Notes: generated by a model not told the origin, from the letters alone. A DNA stretch of 64,000 nucleotides from Microbacterium sp. No. 7 (GCF_001314225.1 NZ_CP012698.1:62001-126000), one strand, 5' to 3'. Counted from the first letter of the stretch, positions 39,001 to 47,606 are shown. Made by a program: numbers and translations.

Positions 39001-39425
39001 ATAGCACGCTCCTCGTGGACTGGAACATTGCAGACGAGCAGGCATCTGCAGACCGCGCAGCCGCCGCTCGGGAAGCCGCCCGGCGCGCATCTGAGGAGGG
39101 TGCCGCAGAGCTGGGCCCGATCGACATTGTCATGGTCGATGATGAAGCGGAGGAGTCGACAACGGCGGTCGAAGACATCGCCGCACAGCGAAGCCCGAGC
39201 CGCTACTTCGGGTCGGTGAAGGTCGACCCCGATCGCTATTCACGGGATATCGGAAACGTGACCCGCGAGATCATCGATCGCCTTGCGGGCGCCGGCGCGA
39301 AGCTCGAGATCACCATCGACATCCAGGCGAGCAAGGGCGATGGCTTCGACGAGGGCGAGGTGCGCACGATCTCCGAGAACGCGCGCGTCCTCAAGTTCGA
39401 CCCGAGCTCCGGCTTTGAAAACTAG
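36036..39425 (+). CDS. Swt1-type HEPN plus DUF499 AAA+ ATPase
   Basis: A 1,129-residue protein. The N-terminal ~120 residues contain RETRNLWAHNEPF, the Rx4H signature of HEPN (Swt1-like) domains. The DUF499 ATPase follows, with Walker A TNFGGGKTHSM near residue 250 and LILIDEWVAYAR near residue 360. The C-terminal half has the Lys/Asp-rich regions usual for the family. It starts 6 bases after the methylase stop. DUF499 ATPases occur next to DUF1156 methylases and SNF2 helicases in defence islands; the HEPN part could be an RNase effector or dimerisation unit. Confidence 0.88.
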   Translation: MAMNNRDRVGKAFDLLSEGLLDSVDEVMTAAYGTQDWPAAWAQEDAQRRGGPARTLTKHDVQVQLRAITEQGYRFKDVLSRAQQGFGSELRETRNLWAHNEPFGSDDAARALDTIERLLHAVGAVDSAEDVRKLRIDLQRTVFEDQTRKQVKRTIVSLDPGSGLRPWREVIRPHDDVARGEFTASEFAADLHLVRTGQATSPEYGDPVEFFTRTYLTSGLRDLLSRALRRVSGDGNASPVVNLQTNFGGGKTHSMLALYHLFSDTPAKDFPQELQELIAENGNPDLVALGAKRVALVGTYLKAGSPLIKDDGTEVRTLWGELAWQLGGREAHDLIAADDRAGTNPGEALHTLIAKYSPALILIDEWVAYARQLVTDKELPAGSFETQFTFAQSLTEVVRSVPGAMLVVSIPASDTGEAGSGSDIEIGGANGQLALERLQNVIRRVADQWRPSSKDESFEIVRRRLFQAPNAEGLTTISAVARSFVTLYRSNTALFPRDAAAPSDDYEQRIRASYPLHPELLDRLYEDWSTLERFQRTRGVLKLVSSIVHELWASNDTSPLILPGNVPLEATTVNTDLTQYLEDQWKPIIDSDIDGPGSMAQQIDLDRPNLGQRFVTQRIARTIFMGAAPRIKASRKGLDKQYVWLGTAAPGDTLGNFGSAIEQLAQRSTYFYEEQGHYWFDTQPSVTKTANDYAERLREDVETVWNEITERLRIEERARGVFDRVHVAPASSADIPDLEDARLVIVHPRHSRRKSDGADSSAHQWVRDAVEAKGGSQRVYRNTLVFLVADKSELESLEAAARSFLAWRRVQATSESLNLSVQQRRQTDDWVTRLDRTVSDRIRDTFVWAVYPEQFDATKPFELITDKVPDSSGRSLAERVAAKLSRDDQLVTEFGAPILGATLHQELGQLWRDKGEITVGELWGYFARYVYLPRLVRRETLDAAIERSVNSVLVDGEKFAIAATKDTDARRYRGLIVPPAHNVAIQVTDSTLLVDWNIADEQASADRAAAAREAARRASEEGAAELGPIDIVMVDDEAEESTTAVEDIAAQRSPSRYFGSVKVDPDRYSRDIGNVTREIIDRLAGAGAKLEITIDIQASKGDGFDEGEVRTISENARVLKFDPSSGFEN

Positions 39426-39493
39426 CGAGGGGCAAGCGGCGACTGCGCCGAGCGTGCGCAGACCAAGAAATCAAATCGGAAGGAGCCTCAGGG

Positions 39494-41512
39494 ATGAGGA
39501 TCGAATCAGCAGTTGTGACCAACTATCGCTGCATCGTCGATAGTGGAGAGTTCGGCGTTGAAGCTGACAAGACGATCCTGGTTGGGATCAACGAAGCAGG
39601 AAAGACAGCGCTGCTGAAGGCGATCCAGCTCGTTAGTCCGACGCCCGACACGCCCAAGATTGACTGGCTTTTTGACGCGCCCGCGCCGATGGTTGATGAC
39701 ATCCGTCGCGGGAATCTGGATCGCGAGCGGATGGCCGTTGCGAAGGTCGTCCTGACGCCCGACGCAAATGATGTTGAGGGACTTGGTCTCGCGAACGACT
39801 CTGACATCCGGCTTGAGATGACGGCTTGGCTCAGTGGCAAGCGCACCTACCGCGTTACGGGACTGCAACCTTCGGTCTCGCTCGGAGACGTCGATAAGAG
39901 CATCGTTCGCCTCACGAGTGCGATGTCGAAGCAGTCGAGCGAAGACGCGAAGGCCGCCGCTCAGGGGCTGACTGCCTGGAGGGCAAGCCGCGGCCAAAGT
40001 GATCCGATCAGTGGCGAAACCGCGGATGAACTTCGCGACCACCTGGATTCGCTATTGCCGCTGTTCGCCGACGGTTCTGCCGCCGAAGGCTATTGGGATG
40101 CGCTGGATTCCGTCGTCAAAGAGGCGAAGGGACAAGACGAGGTTGGCAAGCACCTCCTGTCGAAATTGCCACCGTTCGTCTACTTCTCCTCTTACTTCTC
40201 GGTGCGCCCACGAATCCACCTGAACCGCCTCGCGGAACGGGAGGAATCAGGCGAGATTGACCTGGACTACGATTTCGGCAACCTGCAGTTGCTGAAGTTT
40301 CTCGGATTCACGGCCCGCGAGCTGTCGAATATGGACTCGGAGGCTCCTACAAAGGGCGTCAACTATGACACCGATGTCCAGGAGCAGGAACGATACAAGG
40401 CTGCTCTTGCCGCGCACGAACGCAGGCTCACAGAACGCAAGCGCGCGCTGCAGACGGCTGGTGCGCGCTTGACGGCTGAGATTCGTCGCGTATGGAACGA
40501 TGACTCCCTCACGCTTCGGCTCGATGTCGACGGACAATACCTTCAGACGCTCGTCGAGGATGAACTCGGGATTCCAGTCGAACTCGACCAACGAAGCGAG
40601 GGCTTCCGCTGGCTCGTCTCATTTTTCGTCGTTTTCCATGCGCAGGCAAAGGATGATCTCCGAAACGCAGTCTTGCTACTCGATGAGCCCGGTCTCAGCC
40701 TCCACGCGCTCAAACAGCAAGAGTTCCGCAAGACTGTGTCCGCCCTGGCGGAGGGGAATCAGATCATCTACACGACGCATTCCCCCTTCATGGTGGGAGC
40801 GGACGAGCTGGATCTCGTTCGGGTGGTCGAGATGGTGGACCGCAAGGTCGGGACGAAAGTCCATACTCGCCTGGCCGTCGACGATCCAAAGTCGATCTAC
40901 CCGCTCCAGGCGGCGCTCGGGTACGACCTCGCGCAGAGCATGTTCACTCACCAGCGGAACCTGGTGGTTGAGGGCATCACCGACCTCCTCATCATCGAGG
41001 CACTGAACGCCGCCTTCTCCTCGGACGGCGGACCAGCGCTGGATGGCGACATCGCAATTGTTCCCGCCGGAAGTGCAAGCAAGGTCGTCTACTACAGCAC
41101 GATTCTCACCAGCCAGAGCCTCAAAGTGGCGGCTCTTCTGGACTCGGATTCTGCCGGCGATCTGGCCGCCGAACAGGAGGCGCTGTGGCAACTTCTGAGC
41201 ACGAAGAGGATCCTCCGAACTGGTGATCACATCAGCGTCGTGCAACATGCCGAAATCGAGGATCTCCTGCGTCAGACACTTGCTCAGATTGCTCGAGACG
41301 AGCTCGGGTGGGACAGCGTCGAGACCGTGCAGAGCCAGCCCACTCGACCTCTCATGGAGGTTCTCGTCGCCGAGCATCCTGGAGCGTCCAAGTGGAAGCT
41401 GTCTCGCGCCTTCGCAAAGTGGTTGAGCGCGAACGGGACGGCAGCGCTCGATGATTCGGAGCGTGAGGCGTGGCGTTCGCTGTCAACGGCGGTCAACAAG
41501 GCGCTCGCCTAA
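39494..41512 (+). CDS. OLD-type ATPase with TOPRIM nuclease domain
   Basis: A 672-residue protein. The N-terminal ABC-like ATPase has VGINEAGKTALLKAI (Walker A, ~residue 36), LLLDEPGLSLH (Walker B/D-loop, ~residue 398) and YTTHSPFM. The C-terminal TOPRIM has LVVEGITD (Glu, ~residue 494) and ALLDSDSAGD (DxD, ~residue 550). This is the OLD/GajA architecture of DNA-nicking defence nucleases. GGAAGGAG is the ribosome site. Its stop overlaps the HNH start (TAATG), so the pair is coupled, possibly as an effector module appended to the helicase-methylase-ATPase genes. Confidence 0.88.
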   Translation: MRIESAVVTNYRCIVDSGEFGVEADKTILVGINEAGKTALLKAIQLVSPTPDTPKIDWLFDAPAPMVDDIRRGNLDRERMAVAKVVLTPDANDVEGLGLANDSDIRLEMTAWLSGKRTYRVTGLQPSVSLGDVDKSIVRLTSAMSKQSSEDAKAAAQGLTAWRASRGQSDPISGETADELRDHLDSLLPLFADGSAAEGYWDALDSVVKEAKGQDEVGKHLLSKLPPFVYFSSYFSVRPRIHLNRLAEREESGEIDLDYDFGNLQLLKFLGFTARELSNMDSEAPTKGVNYDTDVQEQERYKAALAAHERRLTERKRALQTAGARLTAEIRRVWNDDSLTLRLDVDGQYLQTLVEDELGIPVELDQRSEGFRWLVSFFVVFHAQAKDDLRNAVLLLDEPGLSLHALKQQEFRKTVSALAEGNQIIYTTHSPFMVGADELDLVRVVEMVDRKVGTKVHTRLAVDDPKSIYPLQAALGYDLAQSMFTHQRNLVVEGITDLLIIEALNAAFSSDGGPALDGDIAIVPAGSASKVVYYSTILTSQSLKVAALLDSDSAGDLAAEQEALWQLLSTKRILRTGDHISVVQHAEIEDLLRQTLAQIARDELGWDSVETVQSQPTRPLMEVLVAEHPGASKWKLSRAFAKWLSANGTAALDDSEREAWRSLSTAVNKALA

Positions 41513-41801
41513 TGTCCGACAGTGCGGACGGTTCCGAAGATGATGCGACCGATGGCGCACTCGATCCTGCGGCGGTGCCCATGGGTAGGCGTGGAAACGT
41601 CGGCTTCGATGGACGAGTCTTTCTCACAGATGCGGAGCATCAGACGTACCTGCGCCGACGGCCAGTTCGCTACGTTCGAAAGGTGATCGCCGCCTCCAAT
41701 TCGTGCTCTGTCTGCGGCGAAGACGGATCGGCCGAGAATCCGTTGCAGGTGGCGCACATCGTTCCGTTCGGACTCGGTGTCGTGCTGGGCCGCCCCCTTC
41801 G

Positions 41802-42614
41802 TTAGGTCCAGGCGATCTGTGAGTCGTCGGTTTCCATTCGATGGGTGCACTCCCGAGCGTAGTCGGCGGGGGCGATATAGCCGAGCGAGGAGTGCCGGCG
41901 GTGATGGTTGTACTCGTTCTTCCAGTCGCCGATCACGACCTGGGCGTGCAGGAGTGAGTAGAAGCTGTTGATGTTGAGGCACTCGTCGCGGATCCGGCTG
42001 TTGAACGACTCGACGTACCCGTTGCGCCACGGAGAGCCGGGCGGGATGTAGGACAGCCCGGTGCGGGTGCCGGCCCAGTCGGCCATCGCTTCGCTGATGA
42101 ACTCCGGTCCGTTGTCCGATCTGAGCACAGCCGGGGCGCCGCGCACGGCGACGAGGTCCTCGAGGTGGGCGGTGAGGCGGTCGGCGGTGATCGACCGTTC
42201 GGTGAGCCCGCCGATGCACTCACGGGTGTGCTCGTCGACGATCGAGCAGATCTTGATCGGGCGGCCCTGCTCGTCCGCGTCGAACTGGAAGTCGACGGCC
42301 CACACCACGTTCGGTGCGTCTGCTGTAGGCGGGCCGACGGTGGAGGACCCGACGCGTTTGCGGCGACGGCGTTGCGGGACCCGGAGCCCTTCGTCGCGCC
42401 AGAGGCGTTGGATCTTCTTGTGGTTCACGGCCCAGCCCTCGGCGCGGGCGTCGTGGTACGCGCGTCGGTACCCGTAGCGGGGGTGGCTCTTCGCCCAGGC
42501 GCGCAGCCAGTCCCTGAGCGCCCGGTCCGGGTCCGCGACGGTGTCGCCCTTGCGCGGGCGCCGGTAGGCGGAGCGTGAGAGCCCGACCAGACGGCACGCC
42601 ATCCGTTCGCTCAC
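41802..42614 (-). CDS. IS copy 2 OrfB transposase
   Basis: 270 residues, identical in translation to the OrfB of copies 1 and 3, with complete DDE residues. The orfA part and its promoter-side terminus are lost, so production of the OrfAB fusion from this copy is unlikely. Confidence 0.9.
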   Translation of the reverse strand: MSERMACRLVGLSRSAYRRPRKGDTVADPDRALRDWLRAWAKSHPRYGYRRAYHDARAEGWAVNHKKIQRLWRDEGLRVPQRRRRKRVGSSTVGPPTADAPNVVWAVDFQFDADEQGRPIKICSIVDEHTRECIGGLTERSITADRLTAHLEDLVAVRGAPAVLRSDNGPEFISEAMADWAGTRTGLSYIPPGSPWRNGYVESFNSRIRDECLNINSFYSLLHAQVVIGDWKNEYNHHRRHSSLGYIAPADYARECTHRMETDDSQIAWT

Positions 42615-42664
42615 CTGCAGCTTGCGCTTGAGGTGAGCGACGGCGGCGCGGCGTCTGTCCGGGC

Positions 42665-42883
42665 TTAGAAGTTTCCCTCAGCCAGCTCCTTGAGCGCCGC
42701 CTTCTCCAGCTCCGCCTCCGCGAGCAGCCGCTTCAAGGTTGCGTTCTGCTTCTCGAGCTCCTTGAGCCGTTTCGCGTCGTCGGCCTTGAGCCCGCCGTAC
42801 TGGTTCCGCCACCGGTAATACGTCTGCTCGGAGACTCCGAGGTCCCGGCACACCGCCGCGATGTCGGCGCCGTCGGCGAGCAT
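42665..42883 (-). pseudogene. IS copy 2 OrfA, N-terminally truncated
   Basis: Only the last ~72 codons remain (from MLADGADIAAVCRDLG). The first ~22 codons and the inverted repeat are replaced at 42884 by the reading frame of a Mu-type transposase. The slippery heptamer is retained. Confidence 0.88.
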
Positions 42884-43818
42884 ACCGAGTAGGCGGCGTC
42901 GCAGCCCTCGACCCTCATGCGCGCACAGACAAGGGTGTCCGCCGAACCTCGGCCGAGACGGTCGCTTTCGTCGAGCGGTTGGCGCTCACTCGGCCACGGC
43001 CCAGTGTCGCCACGCTGCATCGTCTTGCCATCGCGGATGCGCAAGCGCACGAGCTGCCGTCACCGACCTATGCGACCGTACGGCAAATTGTCCAAGCACT
43101 CGATCCTGCCCTTGTCACCCTGGCACTTGAAGGGCCGGTCTCGTATCGGGACAAGCACGAGCTCGTCTTCCGCCGCCGCGCGGGACAGCCCAACCAAACC
43201 TGGCAATCCGATCACACCGAACTCGACATCCTCATCGTCGGCGCCGACGGAAAACCCGACCGCCCCTGGCTGACCACGGTGATGGACGACTACTCCCGCG
43301 CCATCTGCGGATACATGGTCTTCACCGGCGCCCCCTCAGCCATCAACACTGCCCTCGCTCTTCGGCAGGCGATCTGGCGAAAGACAGACCCAGCGTGGGC
43401 GATGTGCGGCATCCCCGACATCCTGCACGTCGATCACGGCTCCGACTTCATCAGCCACCACCTCGAGCGGACCGCTCTCGCCCTGCACACCCGGATCATC
43501 CACTCGACCGTCGGTCGACCCCAAGGGCGAGGAAAGATCGAGAGGTTCTTCGGCACCATCAACACCGAACTCCTGGCCACGCTACCCGGCCACCTCGGAC
43601 CCGGCAGCCGGACACCAACGCCTGTCCTCGACCTCGCAGGGCTCGATCGTGCGATCGGCGAATTCATCGGCACCTACAACGACCGGACCCACAGCGAGTT
43701 AGGGACCTCGCCGCGGAACGCATGGGTCGCCGACGGGTGGCTGCCCCGTATGCCCGACAGCCTTCAAGAACTCGACGGGCTGCTCGCCTCGTCGTCGCCC
43801 TCGCGGTCGTTGTCTTGA
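42884..43818 (+). pseudogene. Mu/TnsB-type DDE transposase, truncated at both ends
   Basis: The frame is open from the junction with IS copy 2: GGVAALDPHARTDKGVRR, the usual region before the catalytic core. The core shows WQSDHTELDILIV (Asp), VDHGSDF (Asp) and GRGKIERFFGTINTE (Glu). After the core, PRNAWVADGWLPRMPDSLQELDGLL is normal, but the sequence then runs into a foreign frame (SSSPSRSLS stop). The Mu-type C-terminal domain is missing. No TniB/TnsC-like ATPase partner is present. Confidence 0.82.
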
Positions 43819-44207
43819 TCGACGGCGCCATCATCGGCATCGCCTTGTCCGCCGGCGGGGCGGCAGCCCTCTTGATCGCGATCGCGCTGTCGATCGAGCT
43901 TCTGTTCGTCGCCGCCTCCACAGCGGGATCCGCGCGCGCGGGCGGCGGCTCCCTCGGCACCGCGATCGGTGTCGGCGCCTTCGTTGCGGTCATGATGCCT
44001 ATCGGCGCGGTGCTCGGCGCTGTCGTCTTCGCCGGTGTCTCAGCCCCCGTGCTGATCGCAGGCCTCGGCTTTGGTGCCGCCGCCCTGCTTTTCACCGCCG
44101 TCGCAGAGCTGTTGGTCGAAGCCTACGAAATCAAAGAGAGCACCGGCACCATCGCGATGGCAGCCGGCGGCTTCCTGCTATTTCTCATCCTCATGATGCT
44201 GATGTGA
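43786..44207 (+). pseudogene. C-terminal fragment of a ZIP-like metal transporter
   Basis: About 139 codons with no start: four to five membrane helices with LIDGAIIGIALSAGG, ELLFVAAS, PIGAVLGAVVF and a final AELLVEAYEI ... FLLFLILMMLM. The helix pattern, LIDG(A)xIG and the ExxxEA motif resemble the second half of ZIP/GufA-type divalent metal transporters. The N-terminal half is lost at the junction with the truncated transposase. It fits the metal theme of the region, but the family call is tentative. Confidence 0.5.
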
Positions 44208-44291
44208 CCATGCTTACGCACCCGAGGACGGGGCAAGCCGCATACGGGCCCGGTCGCACGCCACCTTTAGCCAAGCCATGGCGATACCGGT

Positions 44292-44975
44292 CTATCGAGG
44301 TGTGGCTACGCGTTCGAGCCCATCAATGTCGAGAATCGTGACATCACGACGCCCGTGGAGTTCGATGACACCGGAGGCGGAGAGCGCGGCAAGGCGTCGG
44401 CTCAGAGTTTCTGGCGTGGTGCCCAGATAGGAGGCGATTTCGTACTTCGCCAACGGCAGCCACACTGTGGGCACGCCATCTCGGATGCTGCCGGGCAGAT
44501 CCAGCAAGTAGGCCGCGATGCGGGCACTGACATCGCTGGAGGTGATGGCGGCCAGCAATCGCTCGACGGAGGCGAGCCTGTCGGACAGAGTCCGCAGCAT
44601 CCGCAGACCGACATCAGGGTAGTCGCGCAGCAGGGCCGAGAGGTCGGTGTGGTCGAAGACGCACATCCGGCTGTCTTCCAGCGCGACGACGAGGTCATTG
44701 GGCAGGTGGCCGGTCAGGAAGGCCCGTTCGCCCACGACATCACCGTCGGTCACCGTGCGCAGGATTTGTTCCTGGCCATTGGCCGCCGCATGGCTGACCT
44801 TGAGCTGTCCGCTGTGCATCACCAACAGACGCGACACCGACTGTCCTGGCGAATAGACCGTCTCTCCCTTGGCAACATGCACCGGGCGGACGAACTCCGC
44901 GACCCGCAACTGCTCCTCGCGGGTGAGTCCTTGGAAGATCGGCACGCGGCTGACGCACAAATCATCCACAGGCAT
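44292..44975 (-). CDS. Crp/Fnr-family transcription regulator
   Basis: A 227-residue protein. A cyclic-nucleotide-binding-like β-roll (residues ~10-125, GETVYSPGQSV, GDVVGERAFL) is followed by the dimer helix and an HTH_Crp domain (KYEIASYLGTTPETLSRRLAALSASG, residues ~175-200, quoted in part). Only one Cys is in the N-terminal region, so an Fnr-type iron-sulfur cluster is unlikely. It is divergent from the HMA chaperone gene, and an FNR-like box lies in between; it probably controls the metal-resistance operon. Confidence 0.88.
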   Translation of the reverse strand: MPVDDLCVSRVPIFQGLTREEQLRVAEFVRPVHVAKGETVYSPGQSVSRLLVMHSGQLKVSHAAANGQEQILRTVTDGDVVGERAFLTGHLPNDLVVALEDSRMCVFDHTDLSALLRDYPDVGLRMLRTLSDRLASVERLLAAITSSDVSARIAAYLLDLPGSIRDGVPTVWLPLAKYEIASYLGTTPETLSRRLAALSASGVIELHGRRDVTILDIDGLERVATPR

Positions 44976-45018
44976 GTGGCAAGTCTACCGGAGTCGGCAT
45001 CGGCGCCGCGGGACCGGA

Positions 45019-45047
45019 CAGCGGCAGCGGCAGCGGCAGCGGCAGCG
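45019..45047. repeat. hexanucleotide tandem repeat (CAGCGG, about 4.8 units)
   Basis: Four perfect CAGCGG units and a partial fifth lie in the leader of the Crp/Fnr-type gene, 44-72 bases before its start on the minus strand. Slippage here could vary promoter or leader spacing. Confidence 0.8.
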
Positions 45048-45075
45048 ACGCCTCGGTAGCAGGCGCGCACCGAAC

Positions 45076-45089
45076 ATGATCTATGTCAA
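45076..45089. promoter_or_regulatory. FNR/CRP-like box upstream of the metal operon
   Basis: ATGATCTATGTCAA matches the TTGAT-N4-ATCAA consensus at 8 of 10 defined positions. It lies in the 182-base gap between the divergent Crp/Fnr gene and the HMA chaperone gene, about 70 bases before the latter's start. Confidence 0.5.
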
Positions 45090-45157
45090 GGAGTTCCGGG
45101 CGCCGCAAACCTATCGTGAAGGTACCAATAAGGAACACATCACGAAAGGGGTCCACA

Positions 45158-45403
45158 ATGGCCACCTCCACCTCCACCCCCACCACCACTCACACCGTCC
45201 TGAGAGCGGAGGGATTCTCCTGCCCGTCGTGCGTGGCGAAGATCGAGAAGCAGGTCGGGCGACTCAAGGGTGTCGAGAACGTGAAGGTCCACTTCGCCTC
45301 CGCCCGCATCGAGGTCGACCATGACGCCGAGCGCATCTCCGTGGATGACCTCGTCGCCGCTATCGCCAAAGCCGGCTACAGGGCCGCACCGTCTGCCTTC
45401 TGA
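45158..45403 (+). CDS. HMA-domain metallochaperone (CopZ-like)
   Basis: An 81-residue ferredoxin-fold HMA protein. The metal-binding motif FSCPSCVAKIE (CxxC) lies at residues ~20-30 after a Thr-rich leader, with VEVKVHFASARIEVDHD-like β strands following. ATG 45158 is preceded by GAAAGGGG. It lies 95 bases before a P-type ATPase that has no N-terminal HMA domain of its own, so it probably delivers metal to that pump. Confidence 0.88.
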   Translation: MATSTSTPTTTHTVLRAEGFSCPSCVAKIEKQVGRLKGVENVKVHFASARIEVDHDAERISVDDLVAAIAKAGYRAAPSAF

Positions 45404-45497
45404 GGCCAACGGCCCCCGCGGGCCGCCTGCGGACATCCTTCCGACATTCCACTCTGCCGGTCTGCTGGCACGAGACCCAGAAAGGTCGTACCCGAAA

Positions 45498-47501
45498 GTG
45501 AACAGGCTCCAAAAATGGGTCTATGGGAACTGGTCAGTCCCCGTCGTGTCCGGCGTGCTCATCATCATCTCCTTCGCCATCCAGTGGCTGGCCGGGGGTG
45601 TCGCCAACCTCACCGTCAGCCCCCAGTGGTGGCTCGACGCCGGGGCCCACGCCACCCACGCCAGCGCGGCTTTCACCCTCGGGGATGTCTTCATGATCGC
45701 CGCGGCCGTGGTTGCCGGCTACGGGATCGTGGTGAAGGCGGTGCGCGCGCTGATCGCCAAGGTCGTCGGCATCGACCTGCTCGTGTCGGTTGCGGCTATC
45801 GGTGCGGTCATCATCGGCAACTTCTGGGAGGCCGCGGCGGTCACGTTCCTGTTCGCGATCGGCCACGCGCTGGAAGCTGCGACCCTGAACAAGACCCGCT
45901 CGGCACTGGCCGAACTCGTCGCCGTCGCCCCGGATTCCGCGATCGTTGTGCGCGATGGCGAGCAACAGGAGATCCCTGCCGGGCAAGTGAGAATGGGCGA
46001 GATCGTCCTGGTCAAGAACGGTGCGAAGGTCCCCGTGGACGGCCAGGTCGTCTCCGGCACCGGTGCCATCGACGAGGCCTCCATCACCGGCGAGTCCATC
46101 CCGGTGGAGAAAACTAAAGGCGGGCAGGTCTTCGCCGGCACCGTCTCCCGCGGCGGCTTCCTACAGGTCCTGGCCACTGGCATCGGCGCAGATACCACCT
46201 TGGCCCGCATCATCCACCGTGTGGAAGAGGCTCAGGACGCCAAGGCCAAGACCCAGGCCTTCATCGACCGGTTCTCCACGTGGTACACCCCCGCCGTCAT
46301 GGTCCTGGCCCTGGTGGCCGGACTTATCAGCGGAGACGTGGTGCTGGCCCTGACCCTGTTGGTCATCGGCTGCCCGGGCGCCCTGGTGATCTCCATCCCG
46401 GTCGCCATCGTGGCGGGCATCGGCCGCGCCGCGCGCAACGGCATCCTCATCAAGGGCGGCGAGTTCCTGGAGACCTCCGCGAAGATCACGGCGGTCGCCG
46501 TGGACAAGACCGGCACCCTCACCGAGGGCAAACCGCAGCTGACCGACGTCATCATCCTGGATTCCACGCTCGACCGTACGGAGGTGTTGCGCTGGGCCGC
46601 GGCAGCTGAGGCCGGCTCCGAACACCCACTGGCCCGCCCCATCCTGGAGACCGCCCGCGAGGAGGGCGTTGCCCCGCAGGGCATCCCCGGCGCCGTCACC
46701 CCGGTCCCCGGCAAGGGCATCGTGGCGAACGTCAATGGCCGCCAGGTGCTGATCGGCAACCCGCCGCTACTGGAGCAGTACGGCATTGCCTCGGGCATCG
46801 CCGAGGCTGCGCAGGCCGCCCAGGACCTGGCCGCCGCCGGGAAAACACCTATGATCGTCGCTGTTGACGGGAGGGTGATCGGCGTCGTCGCCGTCGCGGA
46901 CCAGATCCGCCAGGACGCACCGGAGATGGTCGCGCGACTGCACCGGGCCGGCGTCGAGAAGGTCGTCATGCTCACCGGTGACACCCGACTGGTGGCCGAG
47001 GCCGTCGGCAAAGCCACCGGGATCGACGAGATCCACGCCTCCCTGCTCCCTGAGGACAAGCTGGACGCTGTCACCGAGCTACAGCGCCAGGGCCACACGA
47101 TCGCGATGGTCGGTGACGGCGTCAATGACGCTCCGGCTCTCGCCACCGCGAACATCGGCGTGGCGATGGGTGCGGCAGGCTCGGCCGTGGCCGTGGAGAC
47201 CGCGGACATCGCCCTGATGGGCGACAACCTGCTCAAGCTGCCCGAGGCCATCGGCCTGGCCAAGCGAACCGTGAACGTGATGAAGCAGAACATCGCGATC
47301 GCCCTGATCACCGTGGTGCTGCTACTGGCCGGAGTCTTCGCCGGCGGAGTGACCATGTCGATCGGCATGCTCGTCCACGAAGCCTCCGTGCTCGTGGTGA
47401 TCGCCAACGCGATGCGGCTGCTGCGAAACACCCGAGACTCCACGACGATGCCAAAGAGTGAACGCACCATCGGGACAGCTGCGGAGCAGGTGGCCGCCTG
47501 A
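45498..47501 (+). CDS. P1B-type metal ATPase with CPG transmembrane motif
   Basis: A 667-residue pump starting at GTG 45498; the longer frame overlapping the chaperone is rejected. The phosphorylation site is DKTGTLTEG (~residue 333), TGES lies at ~195, and GDGVNDAP at ~540. The membrane metal site that usually reads CPC, CPH or SPC reads IGCPGALVIS. There is no N-terminal metal-binding domain; the separate HMA protein may substitute. The metal is uncertain; the second ATPase downstream has CPH, so the two pumps probably differ in specificity. Confidence 0.88.
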   Translation: MNRLQKWVYGNWSVPVVSGVLIIISFAIQWLAGGVANLTVSPQWWLDAGAHATHASAAFTLGDVFMIAAAVVAGYGIVVKAVRALIAKVVGIDLLVSVAAIGAVIIGNFWEAAAVTFLFAIGHALEAATLNKTRSALAELVAVAPDSAIVVRDGEQQEIPAGQVRMGEIVLVKNGAKVPVDGQVVSGTGAIDEASITGESIPVEKTKGGQVFAGTVSRGGFLQVLATGIGADTTLARIIHRVEEAQDAKAKTQAFIDRFSTWYTPAVMVLALVAGLISGDVVLALTLLVIGCPGALVISIPVAIVAGIGRAARNGILIKGGEFLETSAKITAVAVDKTGTLTEGKPQLTDVIILDSTLDRTEVLRWAAAAEAGSEHPLARPILETAREEGVAPQGIPGAVTPVPGKGIVANVNGRQVLIGNPPLLEQYGIASGIAEAAQAAQDLAAAGKTPMIVAVDGRVIGVVAVADQIRQDAPEMVARLHRAGVEKVVMLTGDTRLVAEAVGKATGIDEIHASLLPEDKLDAVTELQRQGHTIAMVGDGVNDAPALATANIGVAMGAAGSAVAVETADIALMGDNLLKLPEAIGLAKRTVNVMKQNIAIALITVVLLLAGVFAGGVTMSIGMLVHEASVLVVIANAMRLLRNTRDSTTMPKSERTIGTAAEQVAA

Positions 47502-47606
47502 CGCCCATCCCGGGGCAATGGACCCACCCCGGACACCGGGCACCTCCAAGACTCAAAACAACGACGCGAACACCAAAATCAACACACGAAACAGAGGAGA
47601 CCGACC

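Larger units (their letters stand above)
41786..42883 (-). mobile_element. IS3-family element copy 2, truncated by 149 bp
   Basis: Identical as far as I can read to copy 3 from its TGGGCCG end for 1,098 bases, ending at 42883 where copy 3 continues ATCCTGTCGG. The missing 149 bases include the inner inverted repeat and the first ~22 codons of orfA. Orientation is minus, like copy 3. Confidence 0.9.

Noticed and set aside
39494..41512. Calling the OLD-type gene Gabija GajA
   Set aside because: No UvrD-like GajB helicase follows; the next gene is an HNH nuclease.
28349..41785. Calling the operon DISARM or BREX
   Set aside because: No DrmA/DrmB, PglZ, BrxC or BrxL homologue is present; only the helicase-DUF3883 and a methylase are shared in style.
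44292..44975. An iron-sulfur FNR sensor
   Set aside because: Only a single N-terminal Cys is present, so the four-Cys cluster of FNR cannot form; it is kept as a generic Crp/Fnr-family regulator.
45019..45047. Possible CRISPR-like array
   Set aside because: It is a simple 6-base tandem repeat without spacers; no CRISPR array or cas gene is visible anywhere in the window.
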